From: PSRJ01 sp963825305
GTDB taxonomy: Bacteria > Acidobacteriota > Terriglobia > Bryobacterales > Bryobacteraceae
DNA length: 64,000 nt
Direction: 5' to 3'
Assembly: GCA_963825305.1 (NCBI GenBank)
Contig: CAWGTA010000004.1
Location: 620,001 to 684,000 of the forward strand
A program made the translations under genes and the position numbers. The notes under the pieces were generated by a model that was not told the DNA's origin, did not search any database, and saw only the letters and a program-made list of their open reading frames with translations. Below, in pieces: positions 44,718 through 53,564 of the stretch. Position 1 is the stretch's first letter, and each line of letters opens with the position of its first letter.

Positions 44718-46048
44718 ATGCAACTGCGACTTTTCTGCGCCGGCTGGATCGGCGTCATGGGCCTTAGCGTTAGCTACGGACAGACCCCTGCCACTCGCGA
44801 CCTGGGCTTGGTGGGAGACCGCTTCCGGCCGCTCAAGTACGAAGAGATGACTCCCGAGCAAAAGACCATGGTGGAGCATTTGCTTTCGGGAGATCGCGGC
44901 GGCATGCGCGGACCGTTCAACGTGTTGCTGCGCAGCCCGGAAATGGGGGACACTGCGCAGCAGTTCGGCGCTCAGGCGCGCTTCCATTCCGCACTGCCCA
45001 AACAAGTGTCGGAAACCGTGATCATCATGACCGGACGCTATTGGACGGCACAGTACGAGTGGACTTCTCACAAGGCCGCAGCCTTACAGGCCGGGCTGAA
45101 TCCCGCCATCGCCGAGGCGATCAGGACGGGAAAGCGTCCCGAGGGAATGACACCCGATCTGGAAGCCGCTTACAACTTCATTGACGAGCTGCTCACGACC
45201 CATCAGGTGAGTGACGCCACGTTTCAAGCCGCAAAGGCCAAATTCGGCGAGAAGGGCGTGGTAGACATGATGGCGCTGAGCGGTTGGTACGGCGTGGTTT
45301 CGATGACGCTCGATGTGGACCGCTATCCCTTGGCGAACGGTGCCAAGCCCGATCTGCAGGCCCTCGACAACCCCCTTCCCCCGGTCGGCGCCGCCGGCTT
45401 CGCGACCGCGCCCGTGCTAAATCCAGCTTCCGTCGTGTTGTCAAAACCTCGACTGTCGGCAAGTCTAAGATTGAATTGCGAGGCGACCGTTTTCCGGGAA
45501 TCACGTATGAAGAGATGACCCCCGCGCAGAAGGCCGCCACCGAGCGCGCAGTCGCCGGAAGAGGCGCAATCGGAGCGTTCAATGTGGCGATCCGCAGCCC
45601 CGAAATCGCGGACGCGATGTGGGCGTTTGGCGATCGCATCCGCTTTCATTTGTCGGTTGCGGACAAGCTGAAAGAAATGGCCATCCTGATCACCGGGCGC
45701 TACTGGATGGCGCAGTTCGAATGGTTAGCCCATCGCCGGGCCGGTGTTCAGGCGGGGCTAAGTGAAGCGACCGTCCGCGCGATCGCAGAAGGAAGGCGGC
45801 CGTCCTCGCTGCCGCCTGACGAACAGGCCGTCTACAATTTCTGCACCGAGCTGTATCTGACCAAGCAGGTGAGCGACGCCACGTTCGAAACTATCAAGGA
45901 AAAACTCGGGGAACGCGGCATTGTCGATATTATTGGCGCCGCCGGTTACTACCAGATCGTTTCCATGTTCATGAACGTCGATCGGTATCCGTTGGCGGAC
46001 GCCTCGCAAAAACCTGAGCTGAACCCGCTCGCCAGGCCGCTTCCGTAA
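44718..46048 (+). pseudogene. Tandem carboxymuconolactone decarboxylase-fold protein, one frameshift
   Basis: Signal peptide (LFCAGWIGVMGLSVSYGQ), then two CMD-fold domains. Domain 1: YEEMTPEQKTMVEHLLSGD, GPFNVLLRSPEMGD, ETVIIMTGRYWTAQYEWTSH, ending ALDNPLPPV. A frame change near 45,455 at an AAAA run leads to domain 2: YEEMTPAQKAATERAVAG, GAFNVAIRSPEIADAM and ITGRYWMAQFEWLAHRRAG. In AhpD-type members a CxxC is needed; neither domain has it, so a lyase or other role is likelier. Two genes with a lost start for the second is the alternative. AAGGAG precedes ATG 44718. Confidence 0.72.
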
Positions 46049-46070
46049 GGGGAGTGCCTGGGGGAAGGCG

Positions 46071-46511
46071 CTATTTTGCCTGGCCGGCTAAGCGAAGCTC
46101 ATCCTCGATTTCGTAGATTCGGTCTTCAAAGGCTCTGGTGGGCTTCCCGGCAGATTTGGCGTCATCCAGCTTCTTTTTCGCCGTGGCCAGTCGCTTCTGA
46201 AGTCCGCCAATCTTGCCATTAGGCTTGGCGGCCAATGGCGCCGCTTGGGCGACTGCCCGAAGGTTTTTGTCATTGGAACGTTTGGTGCTGTGCTTCTTCG
46301 CCTTCGACCTGGCCGGGGCTCTGTAGCGAAATGCCGTGATCGGAGAAGACGGCTTCAGTGGTGCGCCGAAATCGGCCCGGTATTCCTCCGCAATCTGCAT
46401 AGCTTGCGAGAGCAACTCGCGGTAGCGGGTCTCCATCGCTTGCTTCGCCTGCACTCGCAGATCGTCGCCCTGCTGTTTCCACTTCTGGTATTCCGTGATA
46501 ACGTCGCTCAT
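46071..46511 (-). CDS. Basic coiled-coil protein, unknown
   Basis: A 146-residue soluble protein with an acidic and Gln-rich helix first (EYQKWKQQGDDLRVQAKQAME), a Pro/Ala/Arg/Lys linker with a basic block (RSKAKKHSTKRSNDK), and a C-terminal helix (LQKRLATAKKKLDDAKSAG). The layout suggests a nucleic-acid or nucleoid-binding protein, but no family is recognised. It is convergent with the CMD gene and starts 53 bases from the divergent oxidoreductase. Confidence 0.5.
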   Translation of the reverse strand: MSDVITEYQKWKQQGDDLRVQAKQAMETRYRELLSQAMQIAEEYRADFGAPLKPSSPITAFRYRAPARSKAKKHSTKRSNDKNLRAVAQAAPLAAKPNGKIGGLQKRLATAKKKLDDAKSAGKPTRAFEDRIYEIEDELRLAGQAK

Positions 46512-46563
46512 GGTAGTGACCTATCATGGTACGCGATCCAACCAGAGAATAGGAGAGACGGCA

Positions 46564-47715
46564 ATGGAACAAAAGAAGGCGTCGGAACGGCCCCAGGATC
46601 AATCCGGAGACAGCCGTCGTGACTTCCTGGAACACGCGGGAAAGGGCCTCATTGCCGGGGCGATCGTAGGGGGCTTGAATTCCAGCGAGGCGCGGGCACA
46701 GCCGGCGCCCCGGGCTCCTGCGCGCCGTCCCCAGCGAGTCGCGGTAATTGGCGCGGGCCACTACCACGCGACGCTGCCCCCCAACTATCTGCGGATTTTG
46801 CAGAACGAGAAGCTCGACATTGTGGGCATCCACGATCCCGACCGCGCCGTTGCCGAGGATCGCGCGAAGCGCTGCGGCAGCACGGCTTTCACTGACTATC
46901 GGGCGATGATCGATAAGACCAGGCCGGAGTTCGTGCTTTCCTTAAACCGCCACGTCGATATGCCGGAGCCCTTCCGTTTTCTGGTCGATACCGGAATCCC
47001 TTTCCTGGCCGAAAAGCCCTGGGGCATCGACGACAAGACGGTCAATGAGCTGGCCGACTATGCCGAAAAGAAAAAGGCCTGGGCCACCGCCCCCATGTCG
47101 TTTCGCTATAGCTGGTGGGCCCAGGTCGCGAGAAAAATGGTGCAGAGCGGCGAACTGGGGACCATCTCACACATGCTGGTTCGGTTCAACCAGCCGGGCA
47201 TTCAGCGCTACATCGACGAAGGCAGTTCGTGGATGCTCAGCAAAGCGACGGCGGGTGGCGGGGCTTTGCTCAACCTCGGAATCCACGGTTTCGATTTGTG
47301 CCGCTACATCACCGGCGAAGAGCCGAAAGTTGTCTCCGCCGTCACCAGCCACTCGATCTGGAAGCGGGACATCGAGGACTACGCTTTTGTGACCTTGCGC
47401 ACGCCCAGCGGAATGGTGTTCCTCAATGAAGCCAGCTACACCTTTCCCACCACGGGCTCCGACAGTGAGCGCAAGATCGCGGGGGCAAAGGCGCTGGTTC
47501 GGGCGACAACCATGGGCGATGGTGTCCAGATTATTGGTCCGGGCCGTGATGAGACGCATCAGGCGCCGCCGGGTTTCGTGGGAAGTTGGCCCGGTGTGGT
47601 GAAAGATTGTCTGGATCGAATCGGCCGGGGCGACCCGCCGCCTTCGAGCGTTCGCGACTGCGCTCGTGCGGTGACCCTGACATTCGACGCCTACCGGATT
47701 GCCGAAAAAGGATAA
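46564..47715 (+). CDS. Tat-exported Gfo/Idh/MocA-family oxidoreductase
   Basis: NAD(P)-dependent sugar or polyol oxidoreductase family, 383 residues. The N-terminus has a twin-arginine signal (SRRDFLEHAGKGLIAGAIVGG, RR at 18-19). The Rossmann fold starts VAVIGAGHYHATLPP, with FLAEKPWGIDDKTV carrying the EKP motif that contains the catalytic lysine, and the alpha/beta domain runs SHMLVRFNQPGIQRY, NLGIHGFDLCRYITGEE. AGGAGA lies before ATG 46564. Tat-exported members carry folded cofactor across the membrane, and are frequent in Acidobacteria and Planctomycetes. Confidence 0.88.
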   Translation: MEQKKASERPQDQSGDSRRDFLEHAGKGLIAGAIVGGLNSSEARAQPAPRAPARRPQRVAVIGAGHYHATLPPNYLRILQNEKLDIVGIHDPDRAVAEDRAKRCGSTAFTDYRAMIDKTRPEFVLSLNRHVDMPEPFRFLVDTGIPFLAEKPWGIDDKTVNELADYAEKKKAWATAPMSFRYSWWAQVARKMVQSGELGTISHMLVRFNQPGIQRYIDEGSSWMLSKATAGGGALLNLGIHGFDLCRYITGEEPKVVSAVTSHSIWKRDIEDYAFVTLRTPSGMVFLNEASYTFPTTGSDSERKIAGAKALVRATTMGDGVQIIGPGRDETHQAPPGFVGSWPGVVKDCLDRIGRGDPPPSSVRDCARAVTLTFDAYRIAEKG

Positions 47716-47723
47716 CGCCGCCG

Positions 47724-48248
47724 CTACTTGTCGCTAACGGACTGCCGGTCTGGCCCGTAGGTTGGACCATGCACCGTTCGATGCGACACGAATAGCCAGT
47801 GGCCGTCGCGCTTCTCATAGACCCGCTCGAACCATACCGAGAACCAGGACGGATCGATTTTGCCGATTCGGTTCTGGGCCACGTAGCGCCCGTAGGTGAT
47901 AGCGACGTCGCCGTGCATTTCCACCTTGACTGAGTCGAGATCGCGAACGTTGTATTGCCTGTCTTCGACCCGCTTCAGAAAAGCCTTCCGATCATCAACC
48001 AATAACGGCTTGCCACCGTTCGTCCAGCCATCGCCGTGAGTGAATGAAAGGTCAGGGGCGCTCACGCGATCCACATAGGCTACATCACCGCGCACGACCG
48101 CCGCTTCCATCGCTCTCTCGAAGGCCAGCACTTCCGCGGCTGCGCTAGAAGGCTCCTTCGATGGCGTTGATTCCGCCGTCGCCGGTTTCAGCGCGGCCTG
48201 TTGGCCGAAAACCGAGCACGCAAACGCGGCAATTAGAAGAATGCGCAT
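47724..48248 (-). CDS. Exported DUF4440/NTF2-like protein
   Basis: A 174-residue secreted protein, signal RILLIAAFACSVFGQQ, then an NTF2-like DUF4440 domain: AFERAMEAAVVRGDVAYVDR, PDLSFTHGDGWTNGGKPLLV and VWFERVYEKRDGHWLFVSHR. Such domains bind ligands or act as small-molecule lyases; none of these roles can be assigned. It is convergent with the oxidoreductase (9 bases apart), which it may share function with. Confidence 0.72.
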   Translation of the reverse strand: MRILLIAAFACSVFGQQAALKPATAESTPSKEPSSAAAEVLAFERAMEAAVVRGDVAYVDRVSAPDLSFTHGDGWTNGGKPLLVDDRKAFLKRVEDRQYNVRDLDSVKVEMHGDVAITYGRYVAQNRIGKIDPSWFSVWFERVYEKRDGHWLFVSHRTVHGPTYGPDRQSVSDK

Positions 48249-48265
48249 GGCGGGATTCTATCACG

Positions 48266-48323
48266 GTAGAGCATGCTTTAGCTTGCCTCAAGTCCTTCAT
48301 GGGCAGGCTAAAGCATGCCCTAC
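48266..48323. repeat. Inverted pair of the 'AAGCATGCCC' motif
   Basis: GTAGAGCATGCTTTAGCTTGCC (48266-48287) faces GGGCAGGCTAAAGCATGCCC (48301 on). It is the inverted arrangement of the motif that flanks the composite element at 24.2 kb. It lies between divergent genes. Confidence 0.65.
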
Positions 48324-48389
48324 CAGCCTTGACATCGGCAACCAATAATGACAATATTTCAACAACTTGGCGTCTGTGAGGGTCCGAGG

Positions 48390-49896
48390 ATGCGCAGCCA
48401 ATTCTGCCTTACTGCATCTCTGCTTTTAATGGCTTCCAGCGGCCTGCGGGCCACCGATCTGCGGCTGGTCGAGGCCGCCCAGAACGGGGATCGTGCGGCT
48501 ATTGTGTCCCTGCTTGCGCAGCACGCTGCGGTCAACACCACATCGGCGGATGGAACCACAGCGCTCCACTGGGCGGTGCGGTCCGACGATCTGGAGAGCG
48601 CCGAATTGCTGATCCGTGCCGGAGCGGACGTCCATGCCAGAAATCGCCGGGGTGTCGCGCCGCTTGATCTGGCGTGCCAGAATGGCAGCGCTGCCATGAT
48701 CGAGAAATTGCTGGCGGCTGGGGCGGATCCCAATGCGGCCGGTTCCGATGGCCAGACCCCCTTGATGATCGCGGCGCGCACTGGCAACCCGGAGACTCTA
48801 ACCGTACTCCTCAATCACGGCGCTAACGTGAATGCCAAAGAGGCCGTCGCGCAACAGACTGCGCTTATGGCGGCGGTGACGGAGAACCATCCCGACGCCG
48901 TCCGGCTTTTGATCGCGCATGGGGCGGACGTGAATGCGCGGACGCCCTTCTTAGAATCGCCGCCGCCCACCGTCGGAAATCTGCAAGGCATCGGCCGCGC
49001 CCAGAACCGCGAGAAGCCTGTGCCCGAGGGCGGGATGACCGCGCTGCTCTACGCCGCGAGGGATGGGAATCTGGAAATCGCCCGGATGCTCGTGGCAGGT
49101 GGAGCCGCCGTCGACCAAAGTGACGCTAATGGAACGAGTGCACTGCTCGTGTCCGCCATCAACGGAAATGTGGATCTCGCGAAATTCCTGTTGGCGAGCG
49201 GAGCGAATCCCAACGCAGCAGATGGCTTCGGCCGCGCGCCTCTGTGGAGCGCCGTAGATCTTCGCAACCTGGATTTTGCGGATGGCAGCGGAACCAACGG
49301 GATCAAGCGTGAGCCCGTTCTGGAATTGGTTCGCGGACTGCTGGAACACGGCGCGGATCCCAACCGGCAAACCCGTGTGGAACCGCCGAGCCGTAGATGG
49401 ATGATGCCGTTCGGTGCGCGCCAGTGGGTGAGTCCGGCTGGTCAAACGCCTTTTGCGCGCGCGGCTCTGGCGGATGATGTGGCCGTGATGCGGCTGCTGC
49501 TGGAACACGGCGCGGACGCGAACATTCCAACGCTCGGCGGGAACTACGCCGCTGATGGCGGCGGCAGGAGTGGGCTGGGTGCCGCGGCAAACTTACACCG
49601 AATCGAAGGAGTCCCGGCTGGAAGCCGTCAAGCTGTGCGTCGAGCACGGTGCCGACGTGAACGCCGCTGATGTCAAGGGGTTCACTGCCTTGCATGGCGC
49701 GGCTTACAGGGGATCGGACGAGGTGATCCAGTTCCTGGCGCAGAAGGGCGCCCGCTTGGACAAGAAAGATAACGAGGGGCGGACGCCGCTGGCTCTTGCG
49801 GGAGGCGCATATCTGGCGGGCAATCCGCCCGAGGCGAAAACAACTACCGTCGCGCTGATTAAGAAATTGGCTGGCGATGCCTCCACCCCACAATGA
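48390..49896 (+). pseudogene. Exported ankyrin-repeat protein, one frameshift
   Basis: Signal peptide (FCLTASLLLMASSGLRATD) then about ten ankyrin repeats with the usual pattern: AAQNGDRAAIVSLLAQHAAV, GTTALHWAVRSDDLESAELL, GRTPLALAGGAYLAG among them. An extra G in GGCGGGAAC near 49,553 breaks the frame; with it removed the text reads TLGGTTPLMAAAGVGW, which is a normal repeat. Joined length is about 500 residues. It overlaps the multi-DUF cytochrome by 4 bases (ATGA), so it is the first gene of a three-gene operon. Ankyrins mediate protein contacts. Confidence 0.82.
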
Positions 49897-52133
49897 GGAA
49901 CTGGACCGTAGCCGCCGCCATATCGATTCTGACCGCCCTGACGGGCCAGGCCCAAGCCGCCGGCCCCGCCTCGTCCGAGCAGGCGTTCCTCAATCAATAT
50001 TGCGTGACGTGCCACAACCAGCGCATGAAGACCGGCGGGCTGATACTCGATGAGCTGGACTTTGAACGCGCCGGGGAGCATGCCGACATTTGGGAAAAAG
50101 TGGTGCGCAAGCTGCGGGCGGGAATGATGCCTCCAAGTGGTGCGCCGCGCCCGGAACGCAGCGTCATTGACGCTTTCGCTTCCCGCCTGGAGACCGTGCT
50201 CGACCGGGCAGCCGCCGGCCGTCCGAACCCTGGAGCGACCGCGCTGCACCGCCTGAACCGCACCGAGTACGCCAATGCCGTCCGCGATCTGCTTGCAGTA
50301 GACGTAGATGTTTCGACCCTGCTCCCCGCCGACGATTCCTCCGAAGGTTTCGATAATGTGGCGGATGTCCTGAAGGTCTCTCCGTCGCTCATGGACCGCT
50401 ACGTTTCCGCCGCGGCGGCCATCGGCAGGCTTGCCTTGGGCGATCCCTCGGTCGGCGCTGCCACCAAAACGTATCGGGTGGCCTCCGGTGACGGTACCAG
50501 CGAACTGCCTCTCGGTACCAGCAGCGGGCTGGTCGCGCGTCACAACTTCCCCGTCGATGGCGTCTACTCTTTCAAGGTCAAAGGTGGCGGCGGCGTTCCG
50601 TACGACAACCGCGTTTCCAAGGTGGAAGTCACGGTCAACGGAGAAGTGGTCAAAATCGTTGAGGTTGGCTACTACGTTACAGCCGACTTCCAACTCGCCA
50701 TGAAGGCCGGTTCGCAATCGGTCGGTTTCACTCTGTTGGAGAAGGACCCGCAGCCCATCAACCATATCTGGAAAGTGGCTCCAGGCACCGTGGGAGTCAC
50801 TAGCGTGGCGATCGCCGGACCACTCAGCGTAAGCGGCCCGGGCGATACACCCAGCCGCCGAGCGATCCTGGTTTGCCAGCCGGGGTCTTCGTCAGAAGAA
50901 GTCACCTGCGCACGACGAATCCTCGGTAAACTGGCACGCCGGGCTTACAGAGCTCCGGTCACTGACGCGGATCTGGAGACGCTGCTGAGCTTCTACCAGC
51001 GCGGGCGCAATCAGGGAAGTTTTGAGACTGGGATCGAGTTCGCGATTCAACGCCTCCTGGTTTCGCCGCGGTTCATCTTTCGCTTCGAAGAGGAGCCCGC
51101 CGAGGTGCCGGCAGGTGCCATTTATCGGATCAGCGATCTTGAGCTGGCTTCACGCCTCTCTTTCTTCCTTTGGAGCAGTATCCCCGATGTGGAGCTTCTG
51201 GACGTCGCCGCGCAGGGCAAACTGCATGATCCGGCCATGCTGGCCGAGCAGACCGAGCGGATGCTCAAAGATCCGCGATCCCAGGCGTTGGTGAACAATT
51301 TCGCCGCGCAGTGGTTATATCTACGCGAGGTGAAGAACGCTCCGGCCCCGGTGAATGGAGAGCTCCGCCGGGCGTTTCAACGCGAAACCGAACTGCTGGT
51401 CGACAGCATTCTCCGCGGTGAGCACAGCGTCCTGGACCTGCTTAACGCCGACTACACATTCGTCAATGAACGCCTGGCACGCCACTACGGAATCCCGAAT
51501 ATCTATGGCGATCATTTCCGGCGCGTGCCGGTGAAAGACGATGCGCGGCGCGGGCTTCTGGGCCAGGCCAGCATTCTTCTGGTGACTTCTGTAGCCGACC
51601 GAACGTCGCCGGTAGCGCGCGGCAAGTGGATTCTGGAAAACCTGCTGGGGACGGCGGTTCCCGTTCCGCCGCCCAACGTGCCGGCCCTGGAGGAGAGCGC
51701 CAGTAAGGTCGAGCAGCGCTCCGTGCGCCAGCAAATGGAACTGCATCGGAAGAATGCGGTATGCGCATCCTGTCACAAGATCATGGACCCGATCGGGTTG
51801 GCGATGGAGAATTTCGATTTGACCGGCAAGTGGCGCGACACCGATCAAGGCATTCCGATCGACGCTTCGAGTCAACTCGTGGATGGCACCTCGCTCGACG
51901 GGCCGGCCAGCTTGCGGCAAGCCCTTTTGAGCCGCTCCGAATTGTTCGTTACCACGATGACCGAGAAGTTGATGACTTTTGGTTTAGGCCGCGGCGTACG
52001 GTATAGCGATATGCCGGAAGTGCGGGCCATCGTGCATACTGCGGCCGCGAACGATTATCGTTTCTCGTCCCTTGTCCTGGGTATTGTGAAAAGCGCACCG
52101 TTTCAAATGAGGGTGAAGAATGTTCCTAACTAA
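49893..52133 (+). CDS. Exported multi-domain cytochrome (DUF1587/1592/1588/1585)
   Basis: A 746-residue secreted protein, signal 1-22. Domains in order: CVTCH heme site at C37-H41 in the PSCyt-like (DUF1587) part; DUF1595/1592 (GKLARRAYRAPVTDADLETL; FIFRFEEEPAEV; LSFFLWSSIPDVELLDVA), DUF1588 (VNERLARHYGIPNIYG; RRGLLGQASILLVTSVADRT) and DUF1585 (VDGTSLDGPASLRQALLSRS) with a second heme site CASCH near residue 627 and DPIGLAMENFD. This architecture is common in Planctomycetes and Acidobacteria beside DUF1552 genes, of unknown reaction, probably an oxidative one. Its stop overlaps the DUF1552 gene by 14 bases. Confidence 0.88.
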   Translation: MRNWTVAAAISILTALTGQAQAAGPASSEQAFLNQYCVTCHNQRMKTGGLILDELDFERAGEHADIWEKVVRKLRAGMMPPSGAPRPERSVIDAFASRLETVLDRAAAGRPNPGATALHRLNRTEYANAVRDLLAVDVDVSTLLPADDSSEGFDNVADVLKVSPSLMDRYVSAAAAIGRLALGDPSVGAATKTYRVASGDGTSELPLGTSSGLVARHNFPVDGVYSFKVKGGGGVPYDNRVSKVEVTVNGEVVKIVEVGYYVTADFQLAMKAGSQSVGFTLLEKDPQPINHIWKVAPGTVGVTSVAIAGPLSVSGPGDTPSRRAILVCQPGSSSEEVTCARRILGKLARRAYRAPVTDADLETLLSFYQRGRNQGSFETGIEFAIQRLLVSPRFIFRFEEEPAEVPAGAIYRISDLELASRLSFFLWSSIPDVELLDVAAQGKLHDPAMLAEQTERMLKDPRSQALVNNFAAQWLYLREVKNAPAPVNGELRRAFQRETELLVDSILRGEHSVLDLLNADYTFVNERLARHYGIPNIYGDHFRRVPVKDDARRGLLGQASILLVTSVADRTSPVARGKWILENLLGTAVPVPPPNVPALEESASKVEQRSVRQQMELHRKNAVCASCHKIMDPIGLAMENFDLTGKWRDTDQGIPIDASSQLVDGTSLDGPASLRQALLSRSELFVTTMTEKLMTFGLGRGVRYSDMPEVRAIVHTAAANDYRFSSLVLGIVKSAPFQMRVKNVPN

Positions 52134-53445
52134 AAAGCACCTGTCTCGCCGCACGTTGCTTCGCGGCATGGGCGTCTCGATCTCACTGCCGCTGCTGGAC
52201 TCCATGTTGCCGGCGCAAACACCGTTGGCCAAAACTGCGGCTATCCCGAAAAGCCGCCTGGCGTGTATCTACGTCCCGCACGGCGCCATCATGGGCAAGT
52301 GGACCCCGGCCATCGAGGGTGCGGGCTTCGAGTTCACGGAGATTCTGAAACCGCTCGAGCCATTCCGCAACTATGTCAACGTGATCAGCGATCTGGCTCA
52401 CCCGCTCGCAGGCGGCGTGGATAGCGATGCGGGCGCCGACCATCAGCGCTCGGCCGCGGTCTTTCTGAGCGGAGCGCACCCGGAGAAAGGTTCCGAGGTC
52501 CACGTCGGGAAGACTATGGACCAACTGGCCGCCGACAAAATCGGGCAGGATACGCCATTGCCTTCGCTGGAACTCTCGATCGAGGATGTTTCGCTGAGTT
52601 GCGGCTCCGGCTACGGCTGCGCATACATGAACACGATTTCCTGGAGGACACCGACTACGCCGCTGCCGATGGAAAACAATCCACAGGTAGTCTTCGAGCG
52701 GCTGTTCGGCTCCGGACGTAACAACGCCGAACGGTCTTCGCGGCGCGAGCAGGCCGGCAGCATCCTTGACTCCGTGCAAGAGGAAGTGGCGTCCTTACGC
52801 AAGAAGCTTCCCGAAGCGGATCGTACCCGGCTCGCCGAGTATTTGGATGATGTGCGCGAGATCGAGCGCCGCATTCAAACGGCAGCCACGGCCATTCCGA
52901 AGGACCTGTCTGTGCCGGATGCGCCTGTCGGCATTCCGGATTCTTTCTCCGATCATTTGAAGCTGATGTTCGATCTTCAGGTATTGGCTTACAAAGCGGA
53001 AATCACGCGCATCTCCACGCTGATGTACGCGCGTGACACCAGCACGGTGGTGTACCCGGAAAGCGGCGTGCGTTCGGGATTCCACAGCACGTCGCACCAT
53101 TCCGACGTGCGCGAGAACATGGACAAGTTCGCGCAGATCAACCGGTACCATGTGGAGATGCTGGCGTACTTCCTGAAAAAGCTCGCGGCGACGCCGGATG
53201 GAGATGGCACGCTGCTCGATCATTCGATGATCTTGTACGGAAGCGCGATGAGTGACGGCAACAAGCACAATCACGATCCGCTACCGATTGTGCTGGCCGG
53301 AGGCGCCACCGGACAACTCAAAGGGGGCCGTCACTTGCGCTATGCCCAGCACACCACCATGTCCAATCTCCTGCTGGCGATGCTGGACAAGTTAGGTGCT
53401 CCGGCAGGGCGGTTTGGGGATAGCACCGCCGAGTTGGAGATTTGA
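52120..53445 (+). CDS. DUF1552 protein, Tat-type signal
   Basis: A 441-residue protein with an SRRTLLRGMGVSISLPLLDS leader, twin-arginine like, followed by DUF1552: IYVPHGAIMGKWTPAIEG, VISDLAHPLAGGVDSDAGAD, TDQLAADKIGQDTPLPSLEL-like block, SGYGCAYMNTISWRTPTTPL and DHSMILYGSAMSDGNKHNHD. It has a sulfatase- or alkaline-phosphatase-like fold feature at its end, without a recognised active site. It is translated right after the multi-DUF cytochrome, the standard partner, and is probably exported with it. Confidence 0.85.
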   Translation: MFLTKKHLSRRTLLRGMGVSISLPLLDSMLPAQTPLAKTAAIPKSRLACIYVPHGAIMGKWTPAIEGAGFEFTEILKPLEPFRNYVNVISDLAHPLAGGVDSDAGADHQRSAAVFLSGAHPEKGSEVHVGKTMDQLAADKIGQDTPLPSLELSIEDVSLSCGSGYGCAYMNTISWRTPTTPLPMENNPQVVFERLFGSGRNNAERSSRREQAGSILDSVQEEVASLRKKLPEADRTRLAEYLDDVREIERRIQTAATAIPKDLSVPDAPVGIPDSFSDHLKLMFDLQVLAYKAEITRISTLMYARDTSTVVYPESGVRSGFHSTSHHSDVRENMDKFAQINRYHVEMLAYFLKKLAATPDGDGTLLDHSMILYGSAMSDGNKHNHDPLPIVLAGGATGQLKGGRHLRYAQHTTMSNLLLAMLDKLGAPAGRFGDSTAELEI

Positions 53446-53451
53446 TCCGTT

Positions 53452-53469
53452 GGGGCAGTGCCCTGCCCC
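53452..53469. terminator. Possible hairpin terminator after the DUF1552 gene
   Basis: Stem GGGGCAG / CTGCCCC with a four-base loop, beginning 7 bases after the DUF1552 stop. There is no clear T-run, so rho-independent termination is uncertain. Confidence 0.35.
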
Positions 53470-53564
53470 GAGAAGTTCTCCGCACGACGGTTATCATCTC
53501 GATTGATGTTACCTATCACCAGCTCGCTATTGACTTGGACAAGCCGACGACATAGCCTCGCAGC

